DNA from: Serripes groenlandicus
Taxonomy: Eukaryota > Mollusca > Bivalvia > Cardiida > Cardiidae
Reading direction: 5' to 3'
NCBI GenBank assembly: GCA_031761405.1
Contig: JASEVX010000010.1
Location: 34,775,998-34,839,997, forward strand
Length of the DNA: 64,000 nt
Positions 10,750 to 21,797 of the stretch are shown piece after piece. The notes beneath the pieces were generated by a model. The model was not told the DNA's origin. It saw nothing but the letters and a program-made list of their open reading frames with translations, and made no database searches. The position numbers and the translations under genes are program-made. How positions within the stretch are numbered: position 1 is the first letter of the stretch; every line of letters starts with the position of its first letter.

Positions 10750-10994
10750 GCAGAGCTCTGGATAAGGGGCGATTGCGTGTTCTAATATCCTTATTTGACA
10801 CTCATACGGTTTGGTTTGATAATCAAAGAGATATTATGGGGGAAAGAGATGTATATCCCTACTTATCTGGTCATCTGATTAAAGCTCACCAGGTTGTGAT
10901 GTTTAGGGCATTTGGTTGTTTTATGGAAACATTTTCTTCTTGGTTTAATCTTATAATTGACCTGGCTACCAGGTTGCTGAAACAGACAATATGA
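10750..10994 (+). CDS. Unrecognised small open frame, possible 3' exon
   Basis: A frame of about 81 codons opens directly after ATATTGCAG, an acceptable splice acceptor, and ends at TGA 10,992-10,994. It starts with RALDKGRLRVLISLFDTHT and includes DVYPYLSGHLIKAHQVVMF and a hydrophobic stretch near SWFNLIIDLA. I do not recognise the family. It has no in-frame ATG near its 5' end, so if real it must be a terminal exon of a gene whose other exons are not identified. It could equally be a transposon relic or chance. Confidence 0.2.
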
Positions 10995-11097
10995 ACTATA
11001 TAACTGGTAAATTGAGAGATGACTACTGAATCGTCTTAAAATCCAGAGTATTTTTACCTAGTACTTTGAAATCGGTACCAAATTTGTTGAAAAATAT

Positions 11098-11265
11098 ATG
11101 AGCCTCCCTGCGAGAAAACAAACATTATGGCCTCTGCGTAATGTATTGATCCAGATCAGCCTGCGCAGTCCACGCAGACTGATCCATGCCGACAGATTCC
11201 TTCTTAGGGAGATAGTGGTATAGAGGAATGATTCCTGAAACAGCGGGACGGCTTAATTATGGGCC
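11098..11265 (+). repeat. Dispersed short repeat
   Basis: Same family as 7345-7515: GCGAGAAAACAAACATTATGG, then GATCAGCCTGCGCAGTCCAC with its partner GCAGACTGATC forming a hairpin, then GACAGATTCCTTCTTAGGGA and ATGATTCCTGAAACAG. The boundaries are estimated from similarity to the other copies. Confidence 0.65.
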
Positions 11266-11396
11266 ACTGGATGATTCGTTGTTTTGTGGATGTTTACACT
11301 TTCATATAATCCAATCTATCTTCTTTCGTTTGATACAATTATGTATAAGTTTCATATGGTGACTATTGAAGACACCGTTATGGACGTCAAAAGAAG

Positions 11397-11397
11397 A

Positions 11398-11446
<49 letters not shown>

Positions 11447-11460
11447 GTTATAATTATTAT
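11397..11460. repeat. (ATT)n microsatellite
   Basis: An almost pure trinucleotide run of TTA/ATT over about 60 bp with one GTTATAA interruption near its end. Encoded poly-tyrosine in one frame is an artefact of the repeat. Confidence 0.9.
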
Positions 11461-11469
11461 ACGAATAGG

Positions 11470-13095
11470 TGAAATCGACTCAATTGATTAATGTAATCAG
11501 TTTTATACATTTTGTTGTATGCTCGAATCCCAGCTTTACTTTTCATTTTTGCCTTTCATTTTTATTTTAACGTCAACGTCATTTTCATTATATACGCGCT
11601 CGACGCTCAGAAAAAAAAGAACGTGAATTATACCTTTAACGTAATTTTAACAGAATCGTGCTATTTTAAATGTGACTTAAAATCGATATAATTTTGGTCA
11701 CAATACACCATGTATTTTCAACCAGTTTCAACCCTCATTTGAAACAATTTCTAAGCGTTAACAGGTAGAACACCCTATACCATTGAAAAGAGCTTTGAAA
11801 TAATCCAAAGAAAATGGGGGAGGTCAAGTTTTAGTCAAGAAATAACTCCCCACGCAAAGATGTTACCGTCATTGTGAACGAAATCGGACAGGGACGACAC
11901 TGGTTTTTCACATACTCTACATCATTTTAATATTATATATATCCAATGCGTTATGGTGAAGGTATCACTCATTTCTACGCAAATGTATTTTATGATAAAT
12001 AAAATGATTTATGTCATCGCGGTGTATCAAAATTAATATATTCAATAAAAACTATTTAGTTGATCTGCGTTGTCAAAAGTCGTAAGAAGAAACGACGCCT
12101 TCATTTAGGTCACATCAATCAGGAAAACGATTAACGCTTTTCTCTGGAAACTATTTGTTACCAATAACCAATCAGCGAGCAGCTATCACGCGTCTCTTCA
12201 GGGTGTGGAATATTTCGATCGACGGAGTTCCTTTGATAATCGAAGATAAATAATTATTAATTGAAACCGTCGATTTGGAAAAATCAAACGTAATTATTTC
12301 CATAATTTAATTTAAAAGTACTTATAACTTGTATCAGTGGCAGTTACCACTGCATTATTTTCCCCATACTGAGTGAAATGTGATGTTTAGATCCGAGAAC
12401 ACCGCCATGCCACATAAACAACGGTTATTAGGGACTATTTGTAAATCAGCATGACCACGGATGTATTTGGCGTAAGTTGTGCTTTAAAGTTGACATGTAA
12501 ATAAAAACAAAAAAAACAAAAGAAAATACATATATAAAGATGCTAGATTTCAGCAAAGCAGACTGTCCACTCCATATTCAAGTAACCAAATGAAAACAGA
12601 AGATATGTATTTAGTCAAAGTTGTGTGATTTACCATTTCAAGCTTTTCTGTCAAAACTTTCAAACAAACTCGATAATGCGAACCGAGCTGTGACGTCATA
12701 ACAGCCGATACGTATAGACAGGTGGTACAGATAACTGTGTAGACCGAGACAGTCACATTTTACAAAATATTGTGTGCACATATTCGATCCTGGGATGGCA
12801 GACAATGAATGAACTTTTAACAGACATTTTACAAAACAAAGTATATGCAACTTAGCTTATATAGTTTTGTTGTTTTTTTAGTCTATTTTCTCTCGAAAAC
12901 AATCTTCAGATCATGCGTATGTTAACTAAACATATATATGCCTTATGCATCCATGTTATCTTATCCGAGTTCTTATGATAATACGACTTTATTTTAAAAG
13001 TTCCATAAACTAATGAGTGGACACTACATATTCGGATCAAAGTATGCGGATACCAAGAGTGATCTGAATATATACTACGCAAATTTTCTCATGTA
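11470..13095. other. Gene-free stretch
   Basis: No exon, RNA gene or repeat boundary recognised. ORFs of 68-70 codons at 12.5-12.85 kb on the minus strand overlap each other in different frames and show no motif. Confidence 0.4.
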
Positions 13096-13260
13096 GTGAG
13101 CGGAATTACAGTATACAGCATGTCGTGGGTTCGAAATCCGGCCGGGTCATACCAACGCCTTATATTATTAGCATTACGACTGACTGACTGGCAAACCACT
13201 GAAAACACTTAAAAATATAACTGAACAATTGTTGAAAGCGTCGTAAAACACCAAATCAGC
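13096..13260 (+). repeat. tRNA-derived SINE, plus orientation
   Basis: A tRNA-like head with box B GGTTCGAAATCC is followed by CCGGCCGGGTCATACC, then a body with AGCATTACGACTGACTGACT and AAATATAACTGAACAATTGTTG, then CGTAAAACACCA. The body is the reverse complement of the conserved domain in the SINE at 6313-6530, as expected for opposite orientation. Confidence 0.7.
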
Positions 13261-13261
13261 C

Positions 13262-13390
13262 AATTAACTCTTCCACATATAGACGCCATGTGATGCTTAT
13301 AATGAGCAATTTCTCCTTTTAACACATTATTATCTACATAATACAGTAATTGTACTTAAACGTCGTCTACTGAGCGAAACAGTTAAACAG
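13262..13390. repeat. Degenerate TTAA-type MITE copy
   Basis: Starts near TTAACTCTTCCACATATAGACG and keeps GAGCAATTTCTCCTTTT and a trailing CGTCGTCTACTGAG. The right terminus is lost. Confidence 0.5.
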
Positions 13391-13399
13391 TTATTGGAA

Positions 13400-16300
13400 T
13401 AAGCAGGCGTACTTCAATAGTGTTGTGCCGGTCGACTTCCTGGTGACAGAGTCGGTCCAGGGCTTTGAGTTCAAAACCAACCTCGGCTAACATCATTTCC
13501 GTCATTTGTAAATGTCAATGCTATAAGCGCCATTCGTCTTCCACCAATAGGCTAACGGTCTATGTAAAAAAGCAGCCAGTTGCACGTAAATACTGTTATG
13601 TGGAGTACTGGTGTCAGAAGGACAGGAAACAGTTGATATTGTGAACTGGTCGTCGAAATATACTGTTTTTTTTATTTTCGAATATGTCCTTTCAAAAATC
13701 ACAATCGTTTTGATACTCTGATTCATATAGTCTGTTGTAATTAAAATACGATGACAGCAGTTACATACATGTAATAAACCATATATGTTTAGTTTTCCCA
13801 CCATATGCTTCAAAAAAGTTTGGGGGTCTAAATTTCATCTGAACCTACAATATTCAGAGATACCAACTAATACATTTTCTCATATACTGGCCCAATTCTT
13901 CATTTGTAGACCAACGTTATATAAATGCATCAAATAGCGTAATTTCCGACGATGACTTTGCCTCAACGTGAAAAAAAGTATCACTGGTTTCTTTGGAATA
14001 AACTCTCCAATTTAGGTTATGCAACTACTTGATGCATGCAATCTCAACTGTCTGCCCCTGAAAACGGCACACACAACTAGATATATGAGACATGCTCCTC
14101 GACAAAAAGATGTGAATAGCATGTACGTGTGAATAAAGGCTGGACTATGCAGTCATGCAATGGGATTCAAACGTTTACATTGTTATACAAACTTAACGAA
14201 AACGGTGCCACAATCTGAAATCAATATGAGACTGGGATACGCAGAGGTTGATCTAGATCTACACTGGTCACATATACCTTACGTTGTTGTGTTATTTGGT
14301 GATTTGCTCATATAATTGAAAAACGAAAGTATGAATTCGTACATTCGTTTTGAGAGGTATGGTATATATACAAGTTGCTATTCAGTCAGTGCGTGTTGTG
14401 AATTACAAAGGAATTAAGAGTCTATGTTTGTAAAAAACACATACTCTCTTTATTAGTTGAGAAGAACAGGTATTCGGTTTAATCACACAATGCAATTAAT
14501 AAACTAGATATATACAAGTATTTCCAATACTTTACCAAACCATAGCAAAACGAAACATAAAGGAACTGCTAATGGGGTTTCTTTTCTTTTCTTTTCATTA
14601 CATTTAGCAACAATAAAAGTATATATACATATACTTAACAGTCACATGATAATATATTTTAAATAATTGGAGAGAAAATAAAATATAAGTAAGTGAGTAA
14701 AATAAGTAAATCGTTTAACATTGTGACTTGTGCATATTTACAGATGTATATACAAATACATTTACAATTACAAAGAGCTTCCTTTGGTGCTATAAGTCAC
14801 CAAACATAATACAAATATCTTGAATAAACCCGATATTTTCAAAAAGTTGGTATTCTATTAGAATAAATTGTGAGATAAATGGTAATAGAAGAACGCACAT
14901 GAGTGCTGTGCATAGAAATAACTATACTCAATACTTAAAAAATGAATATACACATAAGAGGAACAAATGATATATACTAAATACTAAATAATTAGTCAAT
15001 AGTTTATCATTTACCTGGAATAAATTAATACGAATCTAATCAATATGAGCTTAGTATGTTAACACTACTCAAGTACATGTCATACATTTGCTACACAAAA
15101 TGGTAGCAATAAGTATTCAATGTATAGGTCATTGAACAAATACTAGAATTCAATCTATCTAATGGGAAATGGCTATTACAGCTAATTTTTTCCTGAGATT
15201 ATCCATGTCAGATGTTTACAAGAGGACACTTTTACTACAACAAGTATGCGATATGGTACATGTAAAAAAGGATACGCATTGGTGTATCTGGTCGAAAATG
15301 AAAGTCAGATAAGGTTGTGAGAAGCTTATTATGTAAATAAAGGAGTCACTAGTGGTTCCACTATGTTTACCAGGTAAACACAAAGAAAAAAATGTACTTA
15401 AAGATATTTCAGATAATAATAATTAAAAATAATTAAGAATACAATACATTTCGCCTGATTCTATATGCCAACAACACAAATATGGCTAGCTGTTTCAGTC
15501 TTTCATTCAACCCCAATCAATCATTTAATGTAATGGCCGATATGATTAAAGATCGGCCTAACATGTGTAATTATTCTGCAATCAAATCATGATGCTACAA
15601 AAAAACAATATACATCAACAAATATATATACTTTTTGCTTGATGCATAATGTATAGTACGCATAATCTAATTGGTGTTATATTGTAAAGTATAGTTAGGC
15701 TATAGTAAAAGTCAGGTTCAGGAACCAATGAAAACATGATAAGTCTGCGGATTGGTCTATGTAGTTGTATATTTTTCTTCTCGGGTAAAAGCAATTTAAT
15801 TAACATCATTTCAAACCATGAACATTGCGTTATTTGTTTATCCAATTTGTCTTGCCACCCCCACTGACGATATTAGTCACGTTTGGATGATACACAATTT
15901 AGTACAGACTGAGCAAATGATAATTATTGTCAATTTACCTTTTAATTTTATTAACTATTAGGGAATGCTGAAACAAACTGCCATGCAAACGTATATGTGT
16001 GCGTGATTTAGAAGCATAACTCTGACAAAACACACACTGTTAGTTGAATTGCACCGCAGTAGGCCTACAACTATTTTGACGTTTGAAAAATATATCATGA
16101 CTCAAATCGGGAAAATACAAAATATATATTGTCGACGTAGTTAGAACATGTGTGCGGTGCTCCACTAAAACCAACCTTTACGTAATTAGTACACGTGAGG
16201 AAAATAAATACATGCCTGTGAATCCAAGCAGAAGGATCTAAAAGAAATGTCTTCGGTTCGTTTATGATATTGATACCCAGATCAGACAGCGTCCAGGAAC

Positions 16301-16421
16301 TAGCTGATTAAGATTAACACTGGCGTCCTATGTCTAACAGTCGCCGCTCACTTGTTACAACTTGAGTAGTTTTGACGTTTAAAAAGACACTAACAATAAA
16401 CAACTGTTTCATCGATAATGT
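13400..16421. other. Long gene-free AT-rich stretch
   Basis: About 3 kb with no recognised coding exon, repeat family or RNA gene. Short ORFs (13.5-13.8 kb and 15.6-15.85 kb, minus strand) lack motifs and splice context. The last 100 bp (about 16,320-16,421) are homologous to the 3' UTR of the glycosyltransferase gene at 8.6 kb. Confidence 0.45.
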
Positions 16422-17059
16422 TCATAAATGTTGACCATATATTTTAGAATGAGGAAGAACTTTAAAAACTCCGTTTGATTCCGAGTAGGTCACGGGATAA
16501 TGGTAAGTGTGATACCACGTGTGATATGTTAATGCCTTCTCACTCAGTTTTCTGTTTTTCATTCCCCTAGCCTTCCATATCTGACATATGGACGCTTTAT
16601 GCGGAGGTAAACCTGTCGTATTCATACAGTTCTTTTGCAGCAGTCTGTCTATTAAGGACATGTCATAGGCGTCCTGAAAGACGTTAGACGGCTGTATGTC
16701 TGGCAGTCGGCTTATAACGCCAGACGTTCTGTTAACTTGTCTATATAATGTAGTTACAAAGAATGGACCTGTACAACTAAGAGCACCGGTACATGCATCA
16801 GATAACTGTGATAGTTGCCAAATGATAAGCTCATAGAACGGGTGCCCAGGGACACATAGCAGAGCAGCGTTGGTTAACAGTAGGTCGGTATCCCAAAGGA
16901 AGAAGTGTTCTTCGGGTTCCATGGCGATAGAACACTTGTGTGTATCGAAGTAATTGTCTAGTGGTTTGACGCTGACCGTATCCAAGTCGAAGTAGGCTCC
17001 TCCATACCTATGTATTATAAGGTAACGTAGCATATCAGAACGCATAACATCAGACGTTA
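16422..17059 (-). CDS. Second GT32-like glycosyltransferase, catalytic exon only
   Basis: This is a 638-nt exon, exactly the length of exon 2 of the gene at 6852-8598, on the opposite strand. On the minus strand it follows a TTTTTTAG acceptor and starts in phase 1, again matching the first copy. It holds RSDMLRYLIIHRYGGAYFDLD with the DXD motif intact, and the same C-terminal blocks (PSNVFQDAYD, KNCMNTTGLPPHK, TYHTWYHT), and it ends with a normal stop. No internal stop or frameshift is present. By eye about 84% of residues agree with the other copy. The matching first exon (signal anchor plus IPRIIHFIWN) was not found upstream through about 26 kb, and an Ngaro-like element starts about 780 bp upstream. 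It is either a gene with a very long first intron or a truncated duplicate that has kept its frame. Confidence 0.7.
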
Positions 17060-17837
17060 CTAAAAAAGATAAGAAAACAACATGTTTTATCTCTCCAGAA
17101 GAGGTACGTTGCCGTTTTCTTTTTTCTGATCTTCGTATGGTATTATTGGAGTCGTCTGCTATGAATATTTTGCTGAAATTAATGCTTATCGGACTTTTCT
17201 GTTACATGTTATATTGATTCTTTCCCGATAAGGGATTCCAAATGACATGCAATTGACCCTACGTTCTGTTTTGAATAACAGCTGGCCTGATAGATATTGA
17301 CCAATCAAAAACAAGCTAGTGCCTGAAAACTGCATGCCAAATCGCATCCGCCATTTTCCCAGACAAACAACCGAGTTTGTCTGACAATGACAGAAAGTTA
17401 AAAAAAAAAACAGAAATTATGAATTTCACTGAAGTTATATTGTAAGATGACCACTCGAACTTATTAAGATGATGAAAATGTTTTTCTGGTGGGTTTGTTT
17501 GGGTGATGACAGATACGCAGAACGTTTAAATGCTGCAAAGTATGTAGTTTTTCTCAAGCCGTAGACAAACTTCAAAACATGTTTAAGGTGGATAAAGTTG
17601 TGCGGAAGACCTCATACTCACATTAACATCGACATAATGAATTCAAACAGATGCGCTTCAAGTCTTGGACCAAGGTAACTAAAATCAGTTTGAAGATCTG
17701 TCTTTGTTGGTGTAATTTTATTTCTAATCCGTAGGGCATGGCTTGCAATTACAGTGATAACGTCTAATGACTGAAACGTCGAATTACTAAAACGTAACAA
17801 AACGGGAGTGAATACGTCGAAAAGGAAAATGATATAG

Positions 17838-18099
17838 GACAATTATTGTAAATAATTAGGTTTATGTTAGTACACGATTAATTCTTCTTTTGCCATGGGA
17901 TGTATCCTTTCCAGTTAATTGGGGCCACATGTCCGGCTAATACGTCTGACCTGTGACCCGACGCTTATTGGTTAATCGCGATTGGTTGAATCGATAACGT
18001 GACTAATTATCTAACGCATCTGTTTATCGCGCGGTTGCCTTATCGCGCACTTGCGATTTGGATTGAAAGAGAAAACACGAGATCGTATTTATCTTTGAA
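17838..18099 (+). repeat. Split direct repeat A1 (left end of the Ngaro-like element)
   Basis: 262 bp beginning GACAATTATTGTAAATAATT and ending ATCTTTGAA. It recurs at 22,628-22,889 with substitutions at about four places (for example CGATAACGTG against CGATCACGTG). It contains a perfect inverted segment AATTATTGTAAATAATT at the very terminus. As the 5' end it is the probable promoter region of the element. Confidence 0.85.
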
Positions 18100-18278
18100 A
18101 TTGATTTTAAATCAATATTTGTTTCGTGTTTTTGTGAACTAGGAGGAAATAATTGAGACGAGGAGTGTTTTGACCAAACACCTTACATAAAAAAGAATAC
18201 GCAAGTATGCTATGTTGTTGTTTATGTCAATTATAGATTGCTTTCTTTGTCTCTAGTCTGATTTCCTTTGTTTCACCA

Positions 18279-18863
18279 ATGGCAGACAAAATACCACGTG
18301 TTGTTGTATTTGGTCACAGTTATACTAAACGTCTAAGCCATTTCGCAAAGGAACGTTGTATGGGCAGAATTCTCTCGAATACAGATGCATTTATTTATGG
18401 TTTGGGTGGTTTAAGATTGAAGAACGATTTATTTCGTAGACTGCATAAATCGGATAGGAAATTAGTGAAATCGGATGTTGTTGTTCTTGACTTGGGTTCG
18501 AACGACTTGTGCGACGAATATTACAGTCCTGCTTTATTTGTGCGCGACTATTTGTCAGATGCATATTGCTTGCAGACAGGCTTGGGTGTTCAGAAAGTTG
18601 TTATTTGTCAGCTGCTGCCTAGACTGGTCACTCCTTATGAAGAATATAATGATCACATCATTTTGGCAAATAGGATGTTGGAACAGCAGGTCATTAATAT
18701 GGACATCACATTTTGGAAACACAGGTGTGGTCTATGGAACCCAACGGTGAATGTATATGATGTAGATGGTATTCATTTGTCAATGGATATTGGTTATCCA
18801 AAATACTTTCGAAGCATACGTGACTGTATTGCGAGAACATTAGCTGTACATCTTAACCTATAG
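18279..18863 (+). CDS. SGNH/GDSL-type hydrolase carried by the Ngaro-like element
   Basis: 194 codons, ATG in context CACCAATGG, about 180 bp after repeat A1. Block I is VVVFGHSYTKRL (residues 8-19; Ser14 the nucleophile, with GHS where the family name has GDS). A glycine-rich YGLGG (40-44) stands for block II, LDLGSNDLC (70-78) gives the block III Asn75, and DVDGIHLS (161-168) gives Asp163 and His166 of block V. All four SGNH residues are therefore present, so the fold and catalytic set look intact. SGNH-type esterases of unknown role are known in Ngaro elements and in ORF1 of some CR1-like non-LTR elements; lipid or acetyl-ester hydrolysis is a guess. The frame is uninterrupted although the polymerase and recombinase of the same element are destroyed. 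There is no signal peptide. Confidence 0.75.
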   Translation: MADKIPRVVVFGHSYTKRLSHFAKERCMGRILSNTDAFIYGLGGLRLKNDLFRRLHKSDRKLVKSDVVVLDLGSNDLCDEYYSPALFVRDYLSDAYCLQTGLGVQKVVICQLLPRLVTPYEEYNDHIILANRMLEQQVINMDITFWKHRCGLWNPTVNVYDVDGIHLSMDIGYPKYFRSIRDCIARTLAVHLNL

Positions 18864-18967
18864 TTAATCTGTAAGTTATTCAAACGGCTATAATTCAATT
18901 ATGATATATTTGCGAATAGTTATGTTTTTCATTTGCATCCAGCTGAAATCTTGTCTCGTAGTGCATG

Positions 18968-19960
18968 GGCTAATTTAGCCTCGTGGTAAAGAGGCACCAC
19001 AGTAAAGGGGAATACGCTAGAAATTGTTTTTTTGTTAACTAATTTAGCCTCACAGTAAATAGGCATTTTCTAAATTTGTCTTATGGTAAAAAGACTAATT
19101 TAGCCTCACAGTAAAGGGGCATATGCTAAAATTGTCTTATGGTAAAAAGACTAATTTAGCCTCACAGTAAATAGGCATTTTCTAAATTTGTCTTATGGTA
19201 AAAAGACTAATTTAGCCCCACAGTAAAGGGGCATATGCTAACATTGTCTTATGGTAAAAAGACTAATTTAGCCCCACAGTAAAGGGGCATATGCTAACAT
19301 TGTCTTATGGTAAAAAGACTGATTTAGCCTCACAATAAAGGGGCATATGCTAAAATTGTCTTATGGTAAAAAGACTAATTTAGCCTCACAGTAAAGGGAG
19401 TTATGCTAAAATTGTCTTATGGTAAAAAGACTAATTTAGCCTCACAGTAAAGGGGCATATGCTAAAATAGTCTTATAGTAAAAAGACTAATTTAGCCTCA
19501 CAGAAATAGGCATTTTCTAAATTTGTCTTATGGTAAAAAGACTAATTTAGCCCCACAGTAAAGGGGCATATGCTAACTTGTCTTATGGTAAAAATACTAA
19601 TTTAGCCCCACAGTAAAGGGGCATATGCTAACATTGTCTTATGGTAAAAAGACTAATTTATTCCCACAGTAAAGGGGCATATGCTAACATTGTCTAATGG
19701 TAAAAAGACTAATTAGCAGCTCAGCAGTAAAGAGGCATATTCTGAATTTGTCTTATAGTAAAAAGACAAATTTAACCTCACAGTCAAGAGGCATATTCTA
19801 AGATTGGCTTATAATAAAAATACTAAATCAGCTCCACAGTAAGAGGGTTATCTAAATGTGTAGCATATTTTTAAAACTTGTTCTAAAGTAAAAATACTAA
19901 TGCAGCTCATAAAGTGGTATGGTCTACACTTGTCTTACGGTAAAAAGGGAGACAAATTGA
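18968..19960. repeat. 56-bp minisatellite inside the Ngaro-like element
   Basis: About seventeen copies of a unit containing CTAATTTAGCCTCACAGTAA, AGGGGCATATGCTAA and TTGTCTTATGGTAAAAAGA. Copies in the middle are over 90% alike; those after 19,690 decay progressively. It lies between the hydrolase ORF and the gag-like ORF and carries no coding frame. Confidence 0.9.
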
Positions 19961-20335
19961 GCCTTGCAATAATGGGGCATAATATTGCGAGGATGTTATA
20001 TGGACTTGTATTATGATTCTTAGTGCAAGCAGTAATTTGGATTGTTTATTTATATTCTTGTTGAATATTGACCGAGGAATTTCGTATTTGCAAACAGTAT
20101 ACACTTATTCTCAGATATTGATGAACATATTCCCTGGTGCTTCCATTTAATCAGGATTCATTCTTTCAATTACAGCAGTGTGTATTGATGATACTTTCGT
20201 AATACTGAGTACACTATAGTCAAATGACAGGAAATATGGATATGTTCTTCCATAGAGATCCAAGTTGCTGCTTGTGGTGTTGTTTGATTATGTACAGTTA
20301 TGTTCGCTGGTTGTCACTTTGTACTTTCAGTAACT

Positions 20336-21463
20336 ATGCCAAAGAGGAAAAGTAGCTCCACACAAGGTGAAGAAAAGAGCTGTTCGGTAGAGCTGTCAAC
20401 GATTCAACTTGATTCCCTTGTTGATTCCATTGTTGGGAGGTTGCAGGAGAGGCAGCTTTTGCCACATAATCCGGGACTTCAACCTGCTATACATACCGAT
20501 GAGCCTACAAGTGAGAGCGGTAATGACCATGTGTATATTGATGACCACGAGTGGCCAGTTAAGGTCAATACGGCCTTGAATATGCTAGAGCCGAATAGAC
20601 TAGGTACGTGTATTTCAATTTCCAATCACGTTTCCGAGAAGACTAGGTCTCTGATTTGGTCAAATCGATTTGTGGACTTCAGTACTCTCTTGCCGGACTC
20701 CAGTCAGGACGTCGGTATGCAGCTCAGCATATCTGATGCTGGTGAAATCAAAATAGGACGGAAGGAGACCAGCAAGCGTCTTGATTTCGGCATGTGGCAA
20801 AAGGCATTCCACATATTTCTGGATGTCTATTGCAAGAAATTCGTGGATTCTCTGTCAGGTCTCTTGGCCTATTGTAACTTGCTAAGAGACCTTGACAGAA
20901 TGCATGGACAAAATGCATTTCTTTTTTATGACAGATCATTCAGAGAGTTGCAGGAACAGCAGTTCTCTGAGTGGGGATGTATACATCATGAGCTGTGGAT
21001 GAGGGCCACCACTTTGCATTCTGCTCGGTTTTTGCAGTCTGCTGAAAAATCGGACAGAACATGTTATGCCTTTAATAGAAGGGGTGGGTGTAGCAACAAG
21101 CCTTGCATGTTTACACATAAATGCCAAAAATGTGGTGGCACCCATCCACGCTCGATGTGCAGATCCGATTTGCAAAATAGTACAAAGGGAAGTCAGGCAG
21201 GAAATTACAGAAAAAACACTGGACAGGTTGGGGCGGATTCAATGCAACAAGCAAAAAATCGGCCTTTTGAGCCCAGTCAGCTGCAAGTGCAGCCTCTCCC
21301 AACCCCCATAAATCATGAAAGGTTAGGGAAAATTTTAGATTGCTACGATCCTGTTGAAAGGGAATTCCTTATTAATGGTTTTAAATTTGGTTTTAGAATC
21401 CCTTTCAAGGGTAAAAAACATTTCATGGGTCTTGGCCTGATGGATTCCCAAATTATAGCATAA
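20336..21463 (+). CDS. Gag-like zinc-finger protein fused to the start of the polymerase ORF (Ngaro-like element)
   Basis: From ATG 20,336 (MPKRKSSST) the frame runs 375 codons; an earlier in-frame ATG at 20,300 would add 12 residues but lies before a TTTCAG/TAACT acceptor-like site, so I prefer the later start. Numbering from 20,300: a charged N-terminus, a helical mid-region around 90-245, then a C-x8-C-x4-C-x3-H finger (Cys255, Cys264, Cys269, His273) overlapping a C-x2-C-x3-H-x4-C knuckle (Cys275, Cys278, His282, Cys287), the nucleic-acid-binding layout of DIRS-order gag proteins. After about residue 330, LPTPINHERLGKIL and EFLINGFKFGFRI look like the opening of the reverse transcriptase ORF. 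The frame then runs out of phase into RNase H sequence and stops at 21,461-21,463. The real polymerase start is thus fused on by an internal deletion near 21,411-21,427. Confidence 0.7.
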   Translation: MPKRKSSSTQGEEKSCSVELSTIQLDSLVDSIVGRLQERQLLPHNPGLQPAIHTDEPTSESGNDHVYIDDHEWPVKVNTALNMLEPNRLGTCISISNHVSEKTRSLIWSNRFVDFSTLLPDSSQDVGMQLSISDAGEIKIGRKETSKRLDFGMWQKAFHIFLDVYCKKFVDSLSGLLAYCNLLRDLDRMHGQNAFLFYDRSFRELQEQQFSEWGCIHHELWMRATTLHSARFLQSAEKSDRTCYAFNRRGGCSNKPCMFTHKCQKCGGTHPRSMCRSDLQNSTKGSQAGNYRKNTGQVGADSMQQAKNRPFEPSQLQVQPLPTPINHERLGKILDCYDPVEREFLINGFKFGFRIPFKGKKHFMGLGLMDSQIIA

Positions 21464-21795
21464 ATGTCTTAAAACTTTTTCCTATAATATTGGCTATGGA
21501 AATATGGGGTCATACGCTAAAAAATCGCAAGATTTTGTTTCTCTCAGATAATACATGTACTGTTCATGTCATTAATAATATGACTCCAAAATGTCCTACT
21601 TCGATGAGATTAGTCAGAAGATTGGTCACTACATGTTTGTCTTATAATATTCATTTCAGAGCTAAGCATGTTCCTGGTAGATTTAATTCTTTAGCGGATG
21701 CTCTTTCTCGTTTTCAGTTGGACAAAGCGCGTCAGTTAGCGCCAATCCTAGACGCTTATCCCACCACTGTGCCACAGGTCCTCTTAAACATTTAA
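21427..21795 (+). pseudogene. RNase H C-terminal part of the Ngaro-like polymerase
   Basis: In the frame starting 21,427 the sequence reads GSWPDGF..YSINVLKLFPI then LAMEIWGHTLKNRKILFLSDN, and later RAKHVPGRFNSLADALSRFQ. This is the classic end of a DIRS/Ngaro polymerase: the ELFP(I/V) entry, the DN of the RNase H active site, and the HxxGxxNxxADxLSR signature. It overlaps the end of the gag-like frame in a different phase and has no start codon of its own (the first usable codon is TTG at 21,490). The palm domain with its xDD motif is missing. The stop is at 21,793-21,795, three bases before the recombinase ATG. Confidence 0.75.
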
Positions 21796-21797
21796 AC

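Noticed and set aside
18968..19960. Regularly spaced short repeats resembling CRISPR
   Set aside because: The whole 56-bp unit repeats, there are no spacers and no cas genes.
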